Of a DNA stretch of 10,566 bases, positions 1 to 7,130 are shown one piece after another. The stretch is from NCBI RefSeq assembly GCF_900541605.1, contig NZ_UQKJ01000066.1, positions 1-10,566 of the forward strand. The letters are read 5' to 3'. Every line of letters begins with the position of its first letter. The first letter of the stretch is position 1. Both the position numbers and the translations under genes were made by a program. The stretch comes from an uncultured Dialister sp. (lineage in GTDB: Bacteria; Bacillota; Negativicutes; Veillonellales; Dialisteraceae). A model generated the notes under the pieces. The model saw nothing but the letters and a program-made list of their open reading frames with translations. It did no database searches and was not told where the DNA came from.

Positions 1-14
1 CTAAAGCTTTATTG

Positions 15-45
15 AACCCCCGGTCCAACCGGGGGTTTTCTTTTT
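15..45 (+). terminator. Rho-independent terminator of a plus-strand gene left of the window
   Basis: A perfect 9-bp stem (AACCCCCGG at 15-23 with CCGGGGGTT at 29-37) closes a 5-nt loop and is followed by TTCTTTTTT. The T-tract lies only on the plus-strand side, so this terminates a rightward transcript whose gene ends before the window. That gene is convergent with secF. Confidence 0.85.
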
Positions 46-50
46 ACAAT

Positions 51-89
51 AAAAGCAGAATCTATCGAAAGAAAGATTCTGCTTTTTAT
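51..89. terminator. Bidirectional terminator after secF
   Basis: A perfect 13-bp stem (AAAAGCAGAATCT at 51-63 with AGATTCTGCTTTT at 74-86) closes a 10-nt loop. On the minus strand it begins 7 nt after the secF stop and ends in TTTTATTG; on the plus strand it ends in TTTTTATCTTTT. The A and T runs on both flanks let it act in either direction. It closes the leftward sec transcript and backs up the terminator at 15-45 for the convergent transcript. Confidence 0.85.
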
Positions 90-93
90 CTTT

Positions 94-1026
94 TCAGGCT
101 TTTGCAGTCTTCAGTTTCTTTTCGGTCCCCCGCTTTTCATTCCGTTCGCTGTGGAGATGTTCATGCCAAGTCACCCAGATGCTGGATGCCACGCAGATGG
201 AGGAATAGGCACCGGAGATGAATCCGATGAGCATGACCAGGGCGAAGTTCTTTGTGGTGTCCCCACCGAAGAAGTAAAGGGATGCCACGCAGAATAGGGT
301 GGTGGTCAGGGTGTACAGGGACCGGCGGATGGTCTGGTGAATGGAGTCGTTTGCCAGGGTAGCAAAGCTGTCTGTCCGCCGGTGGGTGTGAAGGTTTTCA
401 CGGATTCGGTCGAAGATAACTACCGATTCGTTCATGGAATAGCCAAGAACCGTCAGGATGGCGGCCAGGAAGGAGGCGTCCACTTCCAGATGGAAGAAGG
501 CGAAGACCCCGAGCACCATGAGGATATCATGGCAGATGGCTACGATGGCAGAAATGGCGATGCGGTGTTCGAACCGGATAGACATGTAGAGAATCATGGC
601 ACCGAAGGAAATAAGCACATTGAGGAGGGTGCTCTTTGTAACTTCAGAACCGATGACAGCGCCTACGGTTTCGATACGTTTCACTTCTGCGCCGCCCACT
701 TTGTCATTGACATGGGCCACCACGGTCTGGGCTTCTTCGGAGGACAGGTTCCGGGTACGGATGATGACGTCATCCCCGGATTCCCCGGAAATATTGCCGG
801 AGAGCTGGATGGTGGATGTCTGGAGGCCATCTTCACGGAGGCCGTCACGGACTTCTTCAACCGTCACGTTCTTGTTAAATCCCAGTTCCAGGATGGTGCC
901 GCCGGTGAAGTCGATGCCCCAGTTGAAGCGGAACAGGATGATGGAAATGATGGACAGAAGAATCATGATTCCCGAGAAGGTGAACCAGATCTTCTTATGG
1001 CCGATAAAATCAAAATTCTTAAACAT
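94..1026 (-). CDS. secF: Protein translocase subunit SecF
   Basis: SecF is an inner-membrane partner of SecD. Together they use the proton gradient to help pull preproteins through SecYEG on the outer face of the membrane. The 310-aa length is normal for a free-standing SecF. An N-terminal membrane segment (about residues 13-32) is followed by the family motif GIDFTGGT (37-44), a periplasmic domain (about 50-130), and five membrane segments. The conserved fourth-segment stretch GYSMNESVVIFDRIREN lies at 195-211. The C-terminus is short, basic and soluble. Its ATG overlaps the secD stop by one base (TAATG), so translation is probably coupled and the SecD:SecF ratio fixed. SecD and SecF are separate here, not fused as in some Firmicutes. 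A strong terminator follows immediately, so this is the last gene of the run. Confidence 0.97.
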   Translation of the reverse strand: MFKNFDFIGHKKIWFTFSGIMILLSIISIILFRFNWGIDFTGGTILELGFNKNVTVEEVRDGLREDGLQTSTIQLSGNISGESGDDVIIRTRNLSSEEAQTVVAHVNDKVGGAEVKRIETVGAVIGSEVTKSTLLNVLISFGAMILYMSIRFEHRIAISAIVAICHDILMVLGVFAFFHLEVDASFLAAILTVLGYSMNESVVIFDRIRENLHTHRRTDSFATLANDSIHQTIRRSLYTLTTTLFCVASLYFFGGDTTKNFALVMLIGFISGAYSSICVASSIWVTWHEHLHSERNEKRGTEKKLKTAKA

Positions 1027-2273
1027 TATCTGTCATACCCCCTTTTCCCGCCAAACCACCAGGGGTTATGAATCCAGCTGGCATCGATGAGGAGCATGAG
1101 GAGGGTACGGCTCACCGTAATGGCGGTGAACATGGATACCGCAACGCCCAGGCCCAGGGAGAAGGCGAATCCTTTGACTGTGGCGCTTCCCAGGAAGAAG
1201 AGGATGCAGGAGGTAATGATGACGGTCATGTTGGCATCAAAAATGGTGACAAAAGCCCGTTTGAATCCGGCCTGCACGGCAAGGCGGAGTATCTTGCCCG
1301 CCGCGATTTCTTCCTTGAATCGTTCAAATATGAGGACGTTGGCATCCACCGCCATGCCGACGGACAAGATGACGCCGGCAATACTGGGCAGTGTCAGGGT
1401 AGCATGGAGCAGGTTCAGCACGCCCAGAAGAATCAGCACGTACACCAGGAGAGCTGTATCTGCCACGAAGCCGGCCATGCGGTACACGGCCATCATGAAG
1501 AGTACGACCAGGGAAATACCGATGGTGAAGGCCACGATGGATTTATCTTTGGAATCCTGGCCCAGGGACGGTCCTACGGTCCTGACTTCCAGTACAGATA
1601 CTTTAACCGGCAGGGCGCCGCTTCTGAGGAGGATTGCCAGATCCTTTGCTTCTTCCAGGGTCCGCTGTCCGGTAATGACAGCCTGGCCGCCGGTAATGGC
1701 TTCATTGACCACCGGGTTCGTCAGGAGTTCCCCATCCAGGTAAATGCCGATGTGGCGGCCGATATTCTGGGAGGTCAGGTCTCCGAACTTCTTGCCCCCT
1801 TCATCGGTGAACTGGAGTGCTACGAGGGGCTGCTTGTTCTGGCCCATCTGTTCTTTCGCATTCTTCAGGTCTTCACCGGTCAGTTTGACATTGCCCTCTT
1901 CATCCTTGAATTCCAGTACTGCCGTCTTGCCGATGGTTTCGATGGCCTTCTGGGGATCCCTTTCACCCGGGAGTTCAATGATGATGCGGTTCGCACCTTC
2001 CCGCTGGATAATCGGTTCTGTCAGACCCATTTCATTGACACGCTTCTGCATGATATTGATGACCTGGGTAATGGCTTCCGGAGTGACCTTGTTCTGCTCC
2101 GTGTCTTCCGCCTGCATGACGATATGGGTACCGCCCTGCAGGTCCAGGCCCTGGCGGATATGGCCGGCCAGAGGTCCTACGGCAGCCGCAAAGACGCCGA
2201 TGATGGCGAAGATGACTACCCAGAACCGGAGCAGTGCTCCCTTGCGGAGGGAGCTTGTCCTTTTCTTTTCCAA
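1026..2273 (-). CDS. secD: Protein translocase subunit SecD
   Basis: SecD works with SecF as the proton-driven accessory motor of the Sec channel. At 415 aa it is on the short side but has all the parts: a first membrane segment (about 16-36), the signature GLDLQGGTH (42-50), a periplasmic domain (about 55-240) and five further membrane segments. The conserved GMAVDANVLIFERFKEE (306-322) carries Asp310, equivalent to the membrane Asp needed for proton-driven function in E. coli SecD. The start is TTG: the frame meets a stop 18 bases upstream with no ATG or GTG between, and AGAGG sits 8 nt before the TTG. That ribosome site lies inside the last codons of the upstream folate gene, whose stop is only 4 nt away, so translational coupling is likely. 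The stop overlaps the secF ATG by one base. Confidence 0.96.
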   Translation of the reverse strand: MEKKRTSSLRKGALLRFWVVIFAIIGVFAAAVGPLAGHIRQGLDLQGGTHIVMQAEDTEQNKVTPEAITQVINIMQKRVNEMGLTEPIIQREGANRIIIELPGERDPQKAIETIGKTAVLEFKDEEGNVKLTGEDLKNAKEQMGQNKQPLVALQFTDEGGKKFGDLTSQNIGRHIGIYLDGELLTNPVVNEAITGGQAVITGQRTLEEAKDLAILLRSGALPVKVSVLEVRTVGPSLGQDSKDKSIVAFTIGISLVVLFMMAVYRMAGFVADTALLVYVLILLGVLNLLHATLTLPSIAGVILSVGMAVDANVLIFERFKEEIAAGKILRLAVQAGFKRAFVTIFDANMTVIITSCILFFLGSATVKGFAFSLGLGVAVSMFTAITVSRTLLMLLIDASWIHNPWWFGGKRGYDR

Positions 2274-2277
2274 AACT

Positions 2278-2871
2278 TCAACCTCTTTTCGTTATAATGA
2301 ATCCTTTATCCGTTACAATACCTGCGATTCTTTCATCAAAGGATTCGGAAGGGATGGATTCGACCACCTGGAAATCCCAAAGGGCGGCGATCCGTCTTTC
2401 CACGGGCACCCGGGACAGGTAGCGGTCATAGTACCCCGCTCCCATGCCGAGGCGGTTTCCTTCCCGGTCACAGGCCACGGCCGGTATGAGCACCAGATCC
2501 ATGGTTTCCGGCTGTCCTACGTCATAGCCCTTTGGCAGGTTCCGAAGGCCCAGGGGACCTTTTTCAAAATGGTCCATGGAAAGGAGACGGCCCGCTTCCA
2601 TCTTCCGTTCCGGAAGGCACACCGGGATATAGACTTCCTTGCCCTCTGACAGGGCGCGGGAAATGAGCTCATCCAGGTTCGACTCCCCCTTCATGGCCAG
2701 GAACGCCATGATCCGTTTTGCCTTCCGGTACTGGGGAAGGGCGCAGATTTCTTCTGTGAGGAGGTGGCTTCTTTTTTCTACCTCATCATCAGAAAGAGCC
2801 CGCCGCAAGGCGAGCATCTCCCTTCGGAGCTCCTTTTTCCTTTCGAAAGCAGAAAGTTCCGATTCACTCAT
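2278..2871 (-). CDS. fthC: 5-formyltetrahydrofolate cyclo-ligase (MTHFS)
   Basis: This enzyme uses ATP to convert 5-formyltetrahydrofolate to 5,10-methenyltetrahydrofolate in the cytosol, returning a storage or dead-end folate to the one-carbon pool. At 197 aa it has the usual length. Recognisable parts are the N-terminal basic helix KKELRREMLALRR (12-24), the substrate-region motif KGESNLDELI (61-70), the nucleotide-binding glycine motif GMGAGYYDRYL (142-152), and the C-terminal VTDKGFI (186-192). All key motifs look intact. The ATG overlaps the yajC stop (ATGA), and secD starts 4 nt after its own stop, so it sits tightly between two Sec genes. No biochemical link to protein export is known to me; the placement probably reflects co-transcription only. 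Family assignment is firm. Older names for this enzyme include ygfA and yqgN. Confidence 0.95.
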   Translation of the reverse strand: MSESELSAFERKKELRREMLALRRALSDDEVEKRSHLLTEEICALPQYRKAKRIMAFLAMKGESNLDELISRALSEGKEVYIPVCLPERKMEAGRLLSMDHFEKGPLGLRNLPKGYDVGQPETMDLVLIPAVACDREGNRLGMGAGYYDRYLSRVPVERRIAALWDFQVVESIPSESFDERIAGIVTDKGFIITKRG

Positions 2872-3401
2872 TTCTTTTCCTCTTTCTGAGGTTTGCTGTC
2901 CTTTGCTGCGGGCTTCTTGTCGTCATCCACTTCTACTTCCTCTTCGATGACTTCGGTGCCTGCATCCTTCGGATCATCCACTTCAACGACTTCTTCCACC
3001 ACTTCGGTTTCCGGTTCGTCCTTCTTTCCTTCGAAGGCTTTGTCATCGACCGGTCTGCCGTCTTTCTGGGCTTCCGCTGCTTCACCTACTTCGGCAGCGC
3101 CTTTCTTGATGGCTTCCTTTTCATCCATGAGCTTTGTATCGCCATGCTGGATGCCGGATTTTTCTACCTTAATGATGACTTTCGGCGCGATTTCCAGTTC
3201 CACGTACTTATCGCGGAGTACCTTAATGGTCCCGTGAATACCGCCGGATGTTACCACATGGTCCCCTTTCTTCAGGGACAGGAGGAAACGTCCTCTTTCC
3301 AGTTTCATTTTCTTCGTAGGCCGGTACATGAAAAAGTACATGATACCTACCAGAATAAGGAAAGGCCACGCAAAGCTCAGTAAATTCATTGCTTCTTCCA
3401 C
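2868..3401 (-). CDS. yajC: Preprotein translocase subunit YajC with long acidic tail
   Basis: YajC is a small single-span membrane protein that joins SecDF and YidC at the Sec channel. From the chosen start it is 177 aa. It has a membrane helix (about 8-26), the hallmark RPTKK (27-31), and a small soluble domain with LKKGDHVVTSGGIHGTI (43-59). Family members are usually around 85-120 aa. Here an extra, highly charged, low-complexity tail (about 93-177) is added, containing the tandem units TEVVEEVVEVDD and TEVIEEEVEVDD and ending in lysines. I chose the GTG at 3401 because GGAGG lies 8 nt before it. An in-frame ATG at 3389 (173 aa) is a close alternative. The ATG at 3425 has no ribosome site and would fall near the predicted transcript start. 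The stop overlaps the next gene as ATGA. Confidence 0.9.
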   Translation of the reverse strand: MEEAMNLLSFAWPFLILVGIMYFFMYRPTKKMKLERGRFLLSLKKGDHVVTSGGIHGTIKVLRDKYVELEIAPKVIIKVEKSGIQHGDTKLMDEKEAIKKGAAEVGEAAEAQKDGRPVDDKAFEGKKDEPETEVVEEVVEVDDPKDAGTEVIEEEVEVDDDKKPAAKDSKPQKEEKK

Positions 3402-3431
3402 TTCATTCACCTCCAGTGTATACATAGAAAT

Positions 3432-3460
3432 ATTTTAGCATAAATCCAGGGGTCTGTCTG
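3432..3460 (-). promoter_or_regulatory. Candidate promoter in front of yajC
   Basis: On the minus strand, CAGACA (3460-3455) and TAAAAT (3437-3432) are separated by 17 bp, matching the sigma-70 -35 and -10 boxes at 4/6 and 5/6 positions. It sits just after the tgt stop and would start RNA near 3425. It could supply the Sec genes independently of queA-tgt. This is a pattern match only. Confidence 0.35.
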
Positions 3461-3462
3461 TA

Positions 3463-4572
3463 TTATCTTTTGTAATTTGCCATGAAATTCTCACGGAATT
3501 CTGTAAAATTTCCGTCAATAATGGCCTGTCTCATGTCCCGCATGAACTGCAGCAGGAAGAAGAGGTTGTGAATGGTGACGAGCCGGAATGCCAGGAGTTC
3601 CTCCGACTTATAAAGGTGCCGGATATAGGCCCGGCTGTAATGGCGGCAGGTGTAGCACTGGCATCCCTCTTCCAGGGGGCCCCAGTCCTTTTCATACTTC
3701 TTGTTTTTCATATTGAGTCGGCCCGTATGGACCATGGCCATGCCGTTCCGGGCTACCCTCGTGGGGAATACGCAGTCGAACATGTCGATTCCCCGGGCTA
3801 CCCCTTCCACGAGGCAGTCCGGTGTACCTACGCCCATGAGGTACCGGGCCTTGTTGACCGGCAGGAACTGGGTGGTGTACTCCAGGATTTCATACATCAG
3901 TTCATGGGGTTCCCCTACGGAAAGGCCACCGATAGCCATACCGTCGAAGGGCATGGAGGAAATTTCTTCGGCGCTCCGCTTCCGGAGGTCCTTGTACATG
4001 CCCCCCTGCACGATGCCGAACATGCCCCGGTCTTTTCGGGTATGGGCTTTAATGCAGCGCTCCGCCCATCTCGTGGTGCGGGCAGTGGAGTGGTCTGCAT
4101 AGGCATAATCCGCCGGATAGGGGATGCATTCATCGAAGGCCATGGCAATGTCGCTTCCCAGGTCTTCCTGGGCATGGATAGATACTTCCGGAGAAAGGAA
4201 CTGTTTCGATCCGTCCAGGAAGGACCGGAAATGGACCCCCTCCTCCGTGATTTTCCGCATGGCTCCCAGGCTGAATACCTGGAATCCGCCGCTGTCGGTA
4301 AGAATGCCCTTGTGCCAGTTCATGAAATCATGAAGGCCGCCGGCTTCCCGGATAAGTTCCGTGCCGGGGCGGAGAAAGAGGTGGTACGTATTGGACAGGA
4401 TAATCTGGGCCCCCACTTCTTCCAGTTCCTCGGGAGTCACCGTCTTCACGGTGGCCTGGGTGCCTACGGGCATGAACATGGGGGTCTTGAATGTTCCGTG
4501 GGGGGTGTGGAGCAGTCCGGCCCGGGCACCGGTCTTTTTGTCCTCCGCCACCAGTTCGTAGTTGATGACCAT
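3463..4572 (-). CDS. tgt: tRNA-guanine(34) transglycosylase
   Basis: Tgt swaps guanine for preQ1 at wobble position 34 of tRNAs with a GUN anticodon (Asp, Asn, His, Tyr), the committing step of queuosine modification. At 369 aa it matches the bacterial enzyme. The general acid/base Asp93 lies in DSGGFQVFSLG, the substrate-loop GGLSVGE is at 215-221, and the nucleophile Asp266 is in DMFDCVFPTR (263-272). The structural zinc site is complete: Cys304, Cys306, Cys309 and His335. These positions are offset by two from the E. coli enzyme, as I recall it. The gene begins 9 nt after queA. AAGGA is placed 6 nt before the ATG and abuts the queA stop. It acts directly before QueA in the pathway, so the pair forms a functional unit. 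No preQ1-synthesis gene (queC, queD, queE, queF) is in the window; the cell may make preQ1 elsewhere or salvage it. Confidence 0.97.
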   Translation of the reverse strand: MVINYELVAEDKKTGARAGLLHTPHGTFKTPMFMPVGTQATVKTVTPEELEEVGAQIILSNTYHLFLRPGTELIREAGGLHDFMNWHKGILTDSGGFQVFSLGAMRKITEEGVHFRSFLDGSKQFLSPEVSIHAQEDLGSDIAMAFDECIPYPADYAYADHSTARTTRWAERCIKAHTRKDRGMFGIVQGGMYKDLRKRSAEEISSMPFDGMAIGGLSVGEPHELMYEILEYTTQFLPVNKARYLMGVGTPDCLVEGVARGIDMFDCVFPTRVARNGMAMVHTGRLNMKNKKYEKDWGPLEEGCQCYTCRHYSRAYIRHLYKSEELLAFRLVTIHNLFFLLQFMRDMRQAIIDGNFTEFRENFMANYKR

Positions 4573-4581
4573 ATGGATTCC

Positions 4582-5601
4582 TTATCTGATAAACATGGCG
4601 TCGCCGAAGGAGAAGAACCGGTATTTCTGCCGTACCGCTTCTTCATAGGCTGCCAGGATGTGTTCCCTTCCTGCGAAGGAAGCCATCATCATGATGAGCG
4701 TAGATTCGGGGAGATGGAAATTGGTGACAATAGCGTCTACCATGTGCCACTGATACCCCGGGTAAATATAGAGCTGGGTCCAGCCGCTGCCGCTCTTTAA
4801 CGTGCCGGACTGGCCGGCGGACTCCAGAGTGCGGACGGAGGTGGTGCCCACGGCAATGATGCGGCGGCCTTCGGACCGGGCTTTATTGATTTCTTCCGCC
4901 ACCGGTTCGCTGACCGTATACCATTCCTTGTGCATTTCATGGTCTTCGATATTTTCCTCGTTCACCGGACGGAAGGTGCCGATGCCCACATGGAGCGTGA
5001 CGAAGAGGAATTCCGCCCCTTTCTTCTTCATTTCTTCCATAAGTTCCGGCGTGAAATGAAGGCCTGCCGTAGGCGCTGCGGCGGATCCTTTATACTTGGC
5101 GTATACCGTCTGGTATTCATCCTTATTTTCCAGTTTCTTATGGATATAGGGAGGTGTCGGCATTTCCCCGATCTGGTCCAAAAGGCTGTCAAAATTGCCG
5201 TCGTAATGGAATTCTACCACCCGGCCGCCGAATTCCGTCTTATCCAGTACCTTGCACCAGCAGTGGTCGGAGAATTCGATTTCCGTGCCCGGCAGGGCTT
5301 TCCTGCCCGGGTTTACCAGGACTTCCCATACATCATTGCCCTTCGGCGTGAGGAGCAGCATTTCTACCTTGCCGCCGGTGTCCCGTTTCTTACCATAGAG
5401 CCGGGCAGGAATGACCTTCGTATTATTGAAGACGAATACGTCTCCCGGACGGATTTCATCCAGGATATCCCGGAAATGATGGTGAGACCATTCCCCTGTC
5501 TTTTTGTCCAGCATCATGAGGCGGCAGGAATCTCTGGGTTCTGCCGGCTCCTGGGCAATCAGTTCCTTAGGAAGGTCATAGTTGAATTCTTCAAGTTTCA
5601 T
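4582..5601 (-). CDS. queA: S-adenosylmethionine:tRNA ribosyltransferase-isomerase
   Basis: QueA transfers and isomerises the ribosyl part of S-adenosylmethionine onto preQ1-modified tRNA, giving epoxyqueuosine at position 34. From the chosen start it is 339 aa, a normal length. Typical stretches are the N-terminal FNYDLPKELIAQEPAEPRD (6-24), VFVFNNTKVIPARL, APTAGLHFTPEL, VTLHVGIGTFRPV and the C-terminal MVDAIVTNFHLPESTL. The frame stays open 11 codons upstream to an ATG at 5634, but the family starts at MKLEEFNYDLP, so I place the start at 5601. AGGAG is present but 13 nt away, longer than ideal. A TATACT at 5627-5622 could be a -10 box, but it has no good -35 partner and would put the RNA start inside the ribosome site, so I give it little weight. 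Upstream lies a 245-bp gap with a structured palindrome; downstream tgt follows after 9 nt. Confidence 0.96.
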   Translation of the reverse strand: MKLEEFNYDLPKELIAQEPAEPRDSCRLMMLDKKTGEWSHHHFRDILDEIRPGDVFVFNNTKVIPARLYGKKRDTGGKVEMLLLTPKGNDVWEVLVNPGRKALPGTEIEFSDHCWCKVLDKTEFGGRVVEFHYDGNFDSLLDQIGEMPTPPYIHKKLENKDEYQTVYAKYKGSAAAPTAGLHFTPELMEEMKKKGAEFLFVTLHVGIGTFRPVNEENIEDHEMHKEWYTVSEPVAEEINKARSEGRRIIAVGTTSVRTLESAGQSGTLKSGSGWTQLYIYPGYQWHMVDAIVTNFHLPESTLIMMMASFAGREHILAAYEEAVRQKYRFFSFGDAMFIR

Positions 5602-5670
5602 TGTTTCTCTGTATCTCCTGTAGTATAAAACCAATGTCTAAGACGAGACGTGGGTCGTACACATGGTGTG

Positions 5671-5768
5671 AATGGGGCTAAGGGCTGCCGGTTGGCAGCG
5701 CTGACGCTCGCCAGCCACAACCCGGTGAACAGGCAAAGCACTGTTCACCGGCCACCCTTAGCCCCATT
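5671..5768. repeat. Multi-branched palindromic intergenic element
   Basis: A perfect 14-bp outer stem (AATGGGGCTAAGGG at 5671-5684 with CCCTTAGCCCCATT at 5755-5768) encloses at least two perfect hairpins. One is GCTGCC/GGCAGC (5684-5689/5694-5699, 4-nt loop). The other is an 11-bp stem at 5722-5732/5741-5751 with an 8-nt loop. TGGT at 5664-5667 and ACCA at 5770-5773 could lengthen the outer stem across a small internal loop. Neither strand has a following T-tract, so it is not an ordinary terminator. It lies between the spoIID-like stop and queA. The form resembles a dispersed non-coding palindrome (REP/MITE-like) or a folded RNA leader. Copy number cannot be judged from one window. Confidence 0.7.
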
Positions 5769-5846
5769 GACCACCTTAAGACAACCGTCCCGTTTCACGG
5801 CCAATCCTTATTACTTTAATCCTGATTCAAAGCATCGTCAAGAAAA

Positions 5847-7124
5847 TCAGTAAATTTTCTCAATTTTAGTGCCCGTATAGTAATGGGTAAGAATAGTTTT
5901 ATAGAAATCCTTTGTATTTCCCTGCTTTTCCGCCATTTCTTCGGCGCCCCACTGGGAAAGGCCGAGGCCATGGCCGTAGCCGTAGCCTGTGATCACCAGG
6001 CTGGTCCCTTTTACGGACAGGTCGAAGAGGGTACTGTCCAGGCCATAGAGAGAAGCCATCCGCTCGCCGGTCACTGTTTTCGTGCCGTTCTTTCCGATAA
6101 GGGTAATCGTCTTCACCCGGCCGGAAATGCCACGGTCCGCCGTATGATGGGCTTCACCGATGTGGAGTTTCGACAGTTTGATGCCCTTCAGCTTTCCCAC
6201 GTTATAGCCGGCATTGGCCATGGTCCGGAGAAAGGAGGAGAGGGATACGGTCTTTGTCCAGGGATTTCCGATGTAGTATTCCTTCACCCCCCGAAGGTAG
6301 GGGACCGTGCTCCCCCATACGTTCTCGCTGTTTTCTGTATAGCCGCCGCCGGAAGAATGGAAGAGCGCATCGATAGGCTTTCCACCGTAGGTGATAATTT
6401 CCCCTGCCGTATCCTTCACCGCCCGGTTCGTAGACTCCGTTTCCACAGTGGCGCCGCCGTAAACCTGGGACCGGGTGTCATCGGTGACATCGTAGCCCGC
6501 CGACCGATATCCGTTTTTATGGAAGGCCGCATAGGTCCTGGCCGCTACAGCCTGGGCCCGGATGGCATCGGCCCTCCAGGAAGGCACAATCTCACTGGGC
6601 ACCACCCCCTGCACGTAGAGCTCCATGGGCACCACGTTCACCAGGGTTACGCCGCTGCCCCAGGTAGAAGGAATCACTTTCATGACGCCACGGTAATGGT
6701 TTCCTTTTACCGCAAAGGCCGGCGCTGTGCTTCCTGTGGTCAGGTACACTTTATCCCCCGCCTTTTTCCCGTTGAGGAGGAGTGCATTGCCGCTCCTCGT
6801 AATGGAGAGGCGGGTGCCGGTGCCGTACTTGCCGACCACCTTTCCCGCTGACTCCGCTTTGAATTCCGAAAGTCCCGTCAGTGTCACTTCGCCGCCGGAT
6901 AGGAGGCCCACCTCCACATCGGGACCCAGACTGCCGGTCTTTTTCTCTGTGGAAGCACTGCTTTTTGCTGCCGGTTTCCGGACCGACGCCCGGGGCGCCG
7001 GATTTCTGGCAGCTGTGCGAACGACCGCTTTCCTCTGGACCGGAATAGATTCCGCCCCGGCCTCGGCCGCAGACAGGGAAAGAACAAAGGGGAGGAGGAG
7101 AAGAGCCCATATTTTTTTATTCAT
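5847..7124 (-). CDS. Secreted SpoIID/LytB-domain protein
   Basis: The protein (425 aa) starts with a signal peptide: MNKKIW, a hydrophobic core to about residue 20, and a likely cleavage near AEAGA. A low-complexity linker rich in Ala, Pro, Ser, Arg and Lys follows (about 28-65). The SpoIID/LytB domain covers about 165-395. It has VVPSEIVPSWRADAIRAQAV (174-193), whose Glu178 matches the catalytic Glu of SpoIID, then YDVTDDTRSQVYGG (211-224), FHSSGGGYTENSENVWG (255-271) and GYGYGHGLGLSQWGAEEMA (380-398). SpoIID itself is a lytic transglycosylase used in spore engulfment; LytB-type relatives modulate amidases in vegetative cells. No other sporulation gene is visible, so a general cell-wall role is as likely as a spore role. 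The ATG is 6 nt after DUF2905, with AAGGT 8 nt upstream inside that gene's last codons. No clear terminator follows. Confidence 0.9.
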   Translation of the reverse strand: MNKKIWALLLLPFVLSLSAAEAGAESIPVQRKAVVRTAARNPAPRASVRKPAAKSSASTEKKTGSLGPDVEVGLLSGGEVTLTGLSEFKAESAGKVVGKYGTGTRLSITRSGNALLLNGKKAGDKVYLTTGSTAPAFAVKGNHYRGVMKVIPSTWGSGVTLVNVVPMELYVQGVVPSEIVPSWRADAIRAQAVAARTYAAFHKNGYRSAGYDVTDDTRSQVYGGATVETESTNRAVKDTAGEIITYGGKPIDALFHSSGGGYTENSENVWGSTVPYLRGVKEYYIGNPWTKTVSLSSFLRTMANAGYNVGKLKGIKLSKLHIGEAHHTADRGISGRVKTITLIGKNGTKTVTGERMASLYGLDSTLFDLSVKGTSLVITGYGYGHGLGLSQWGAEEMAEKQGNTKDFYKTILTHYYTGTKIEKIY

Positions 7125-7130
7125 GGTTCG

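Noticed and set aside
1068..2297. 409-codon plus-strand open frame opposite secD
   Set aside because: It mirrors secD exactly, with biased Gly/His/Asp/Glu composition typical of antisense shadows; secD itself is unmistakable.
3568..4800. 410-codon plus-strand open frame across tgt and the end of queA
   Set aside because: It is the antisense shadow of tgt, whose catalytic and zinc residues are intact; its translation shows no family motif.
5671..5768. Rho-independent terminator for the spoIID-like gene
   Set aside because: The stems are strong but neither strand has a T-tract after them, so intrinsic termination is not supported.
5602..5846. preQ1 riboswitch upstream of queA
   Set aside because: The stems here form a large branched palindrome, not the compact hairpin with an A-rich tail of preQ1 riboswitches, and queA-tgt are not the usual preQ1-switch targets.
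5822..5850. Small hairpin after the spoIID-like stop
   Set aside because: CTGATT/AATCAG gives only 6 bp with a 17-nt loop and no T-tract; too weak to call a terminator.
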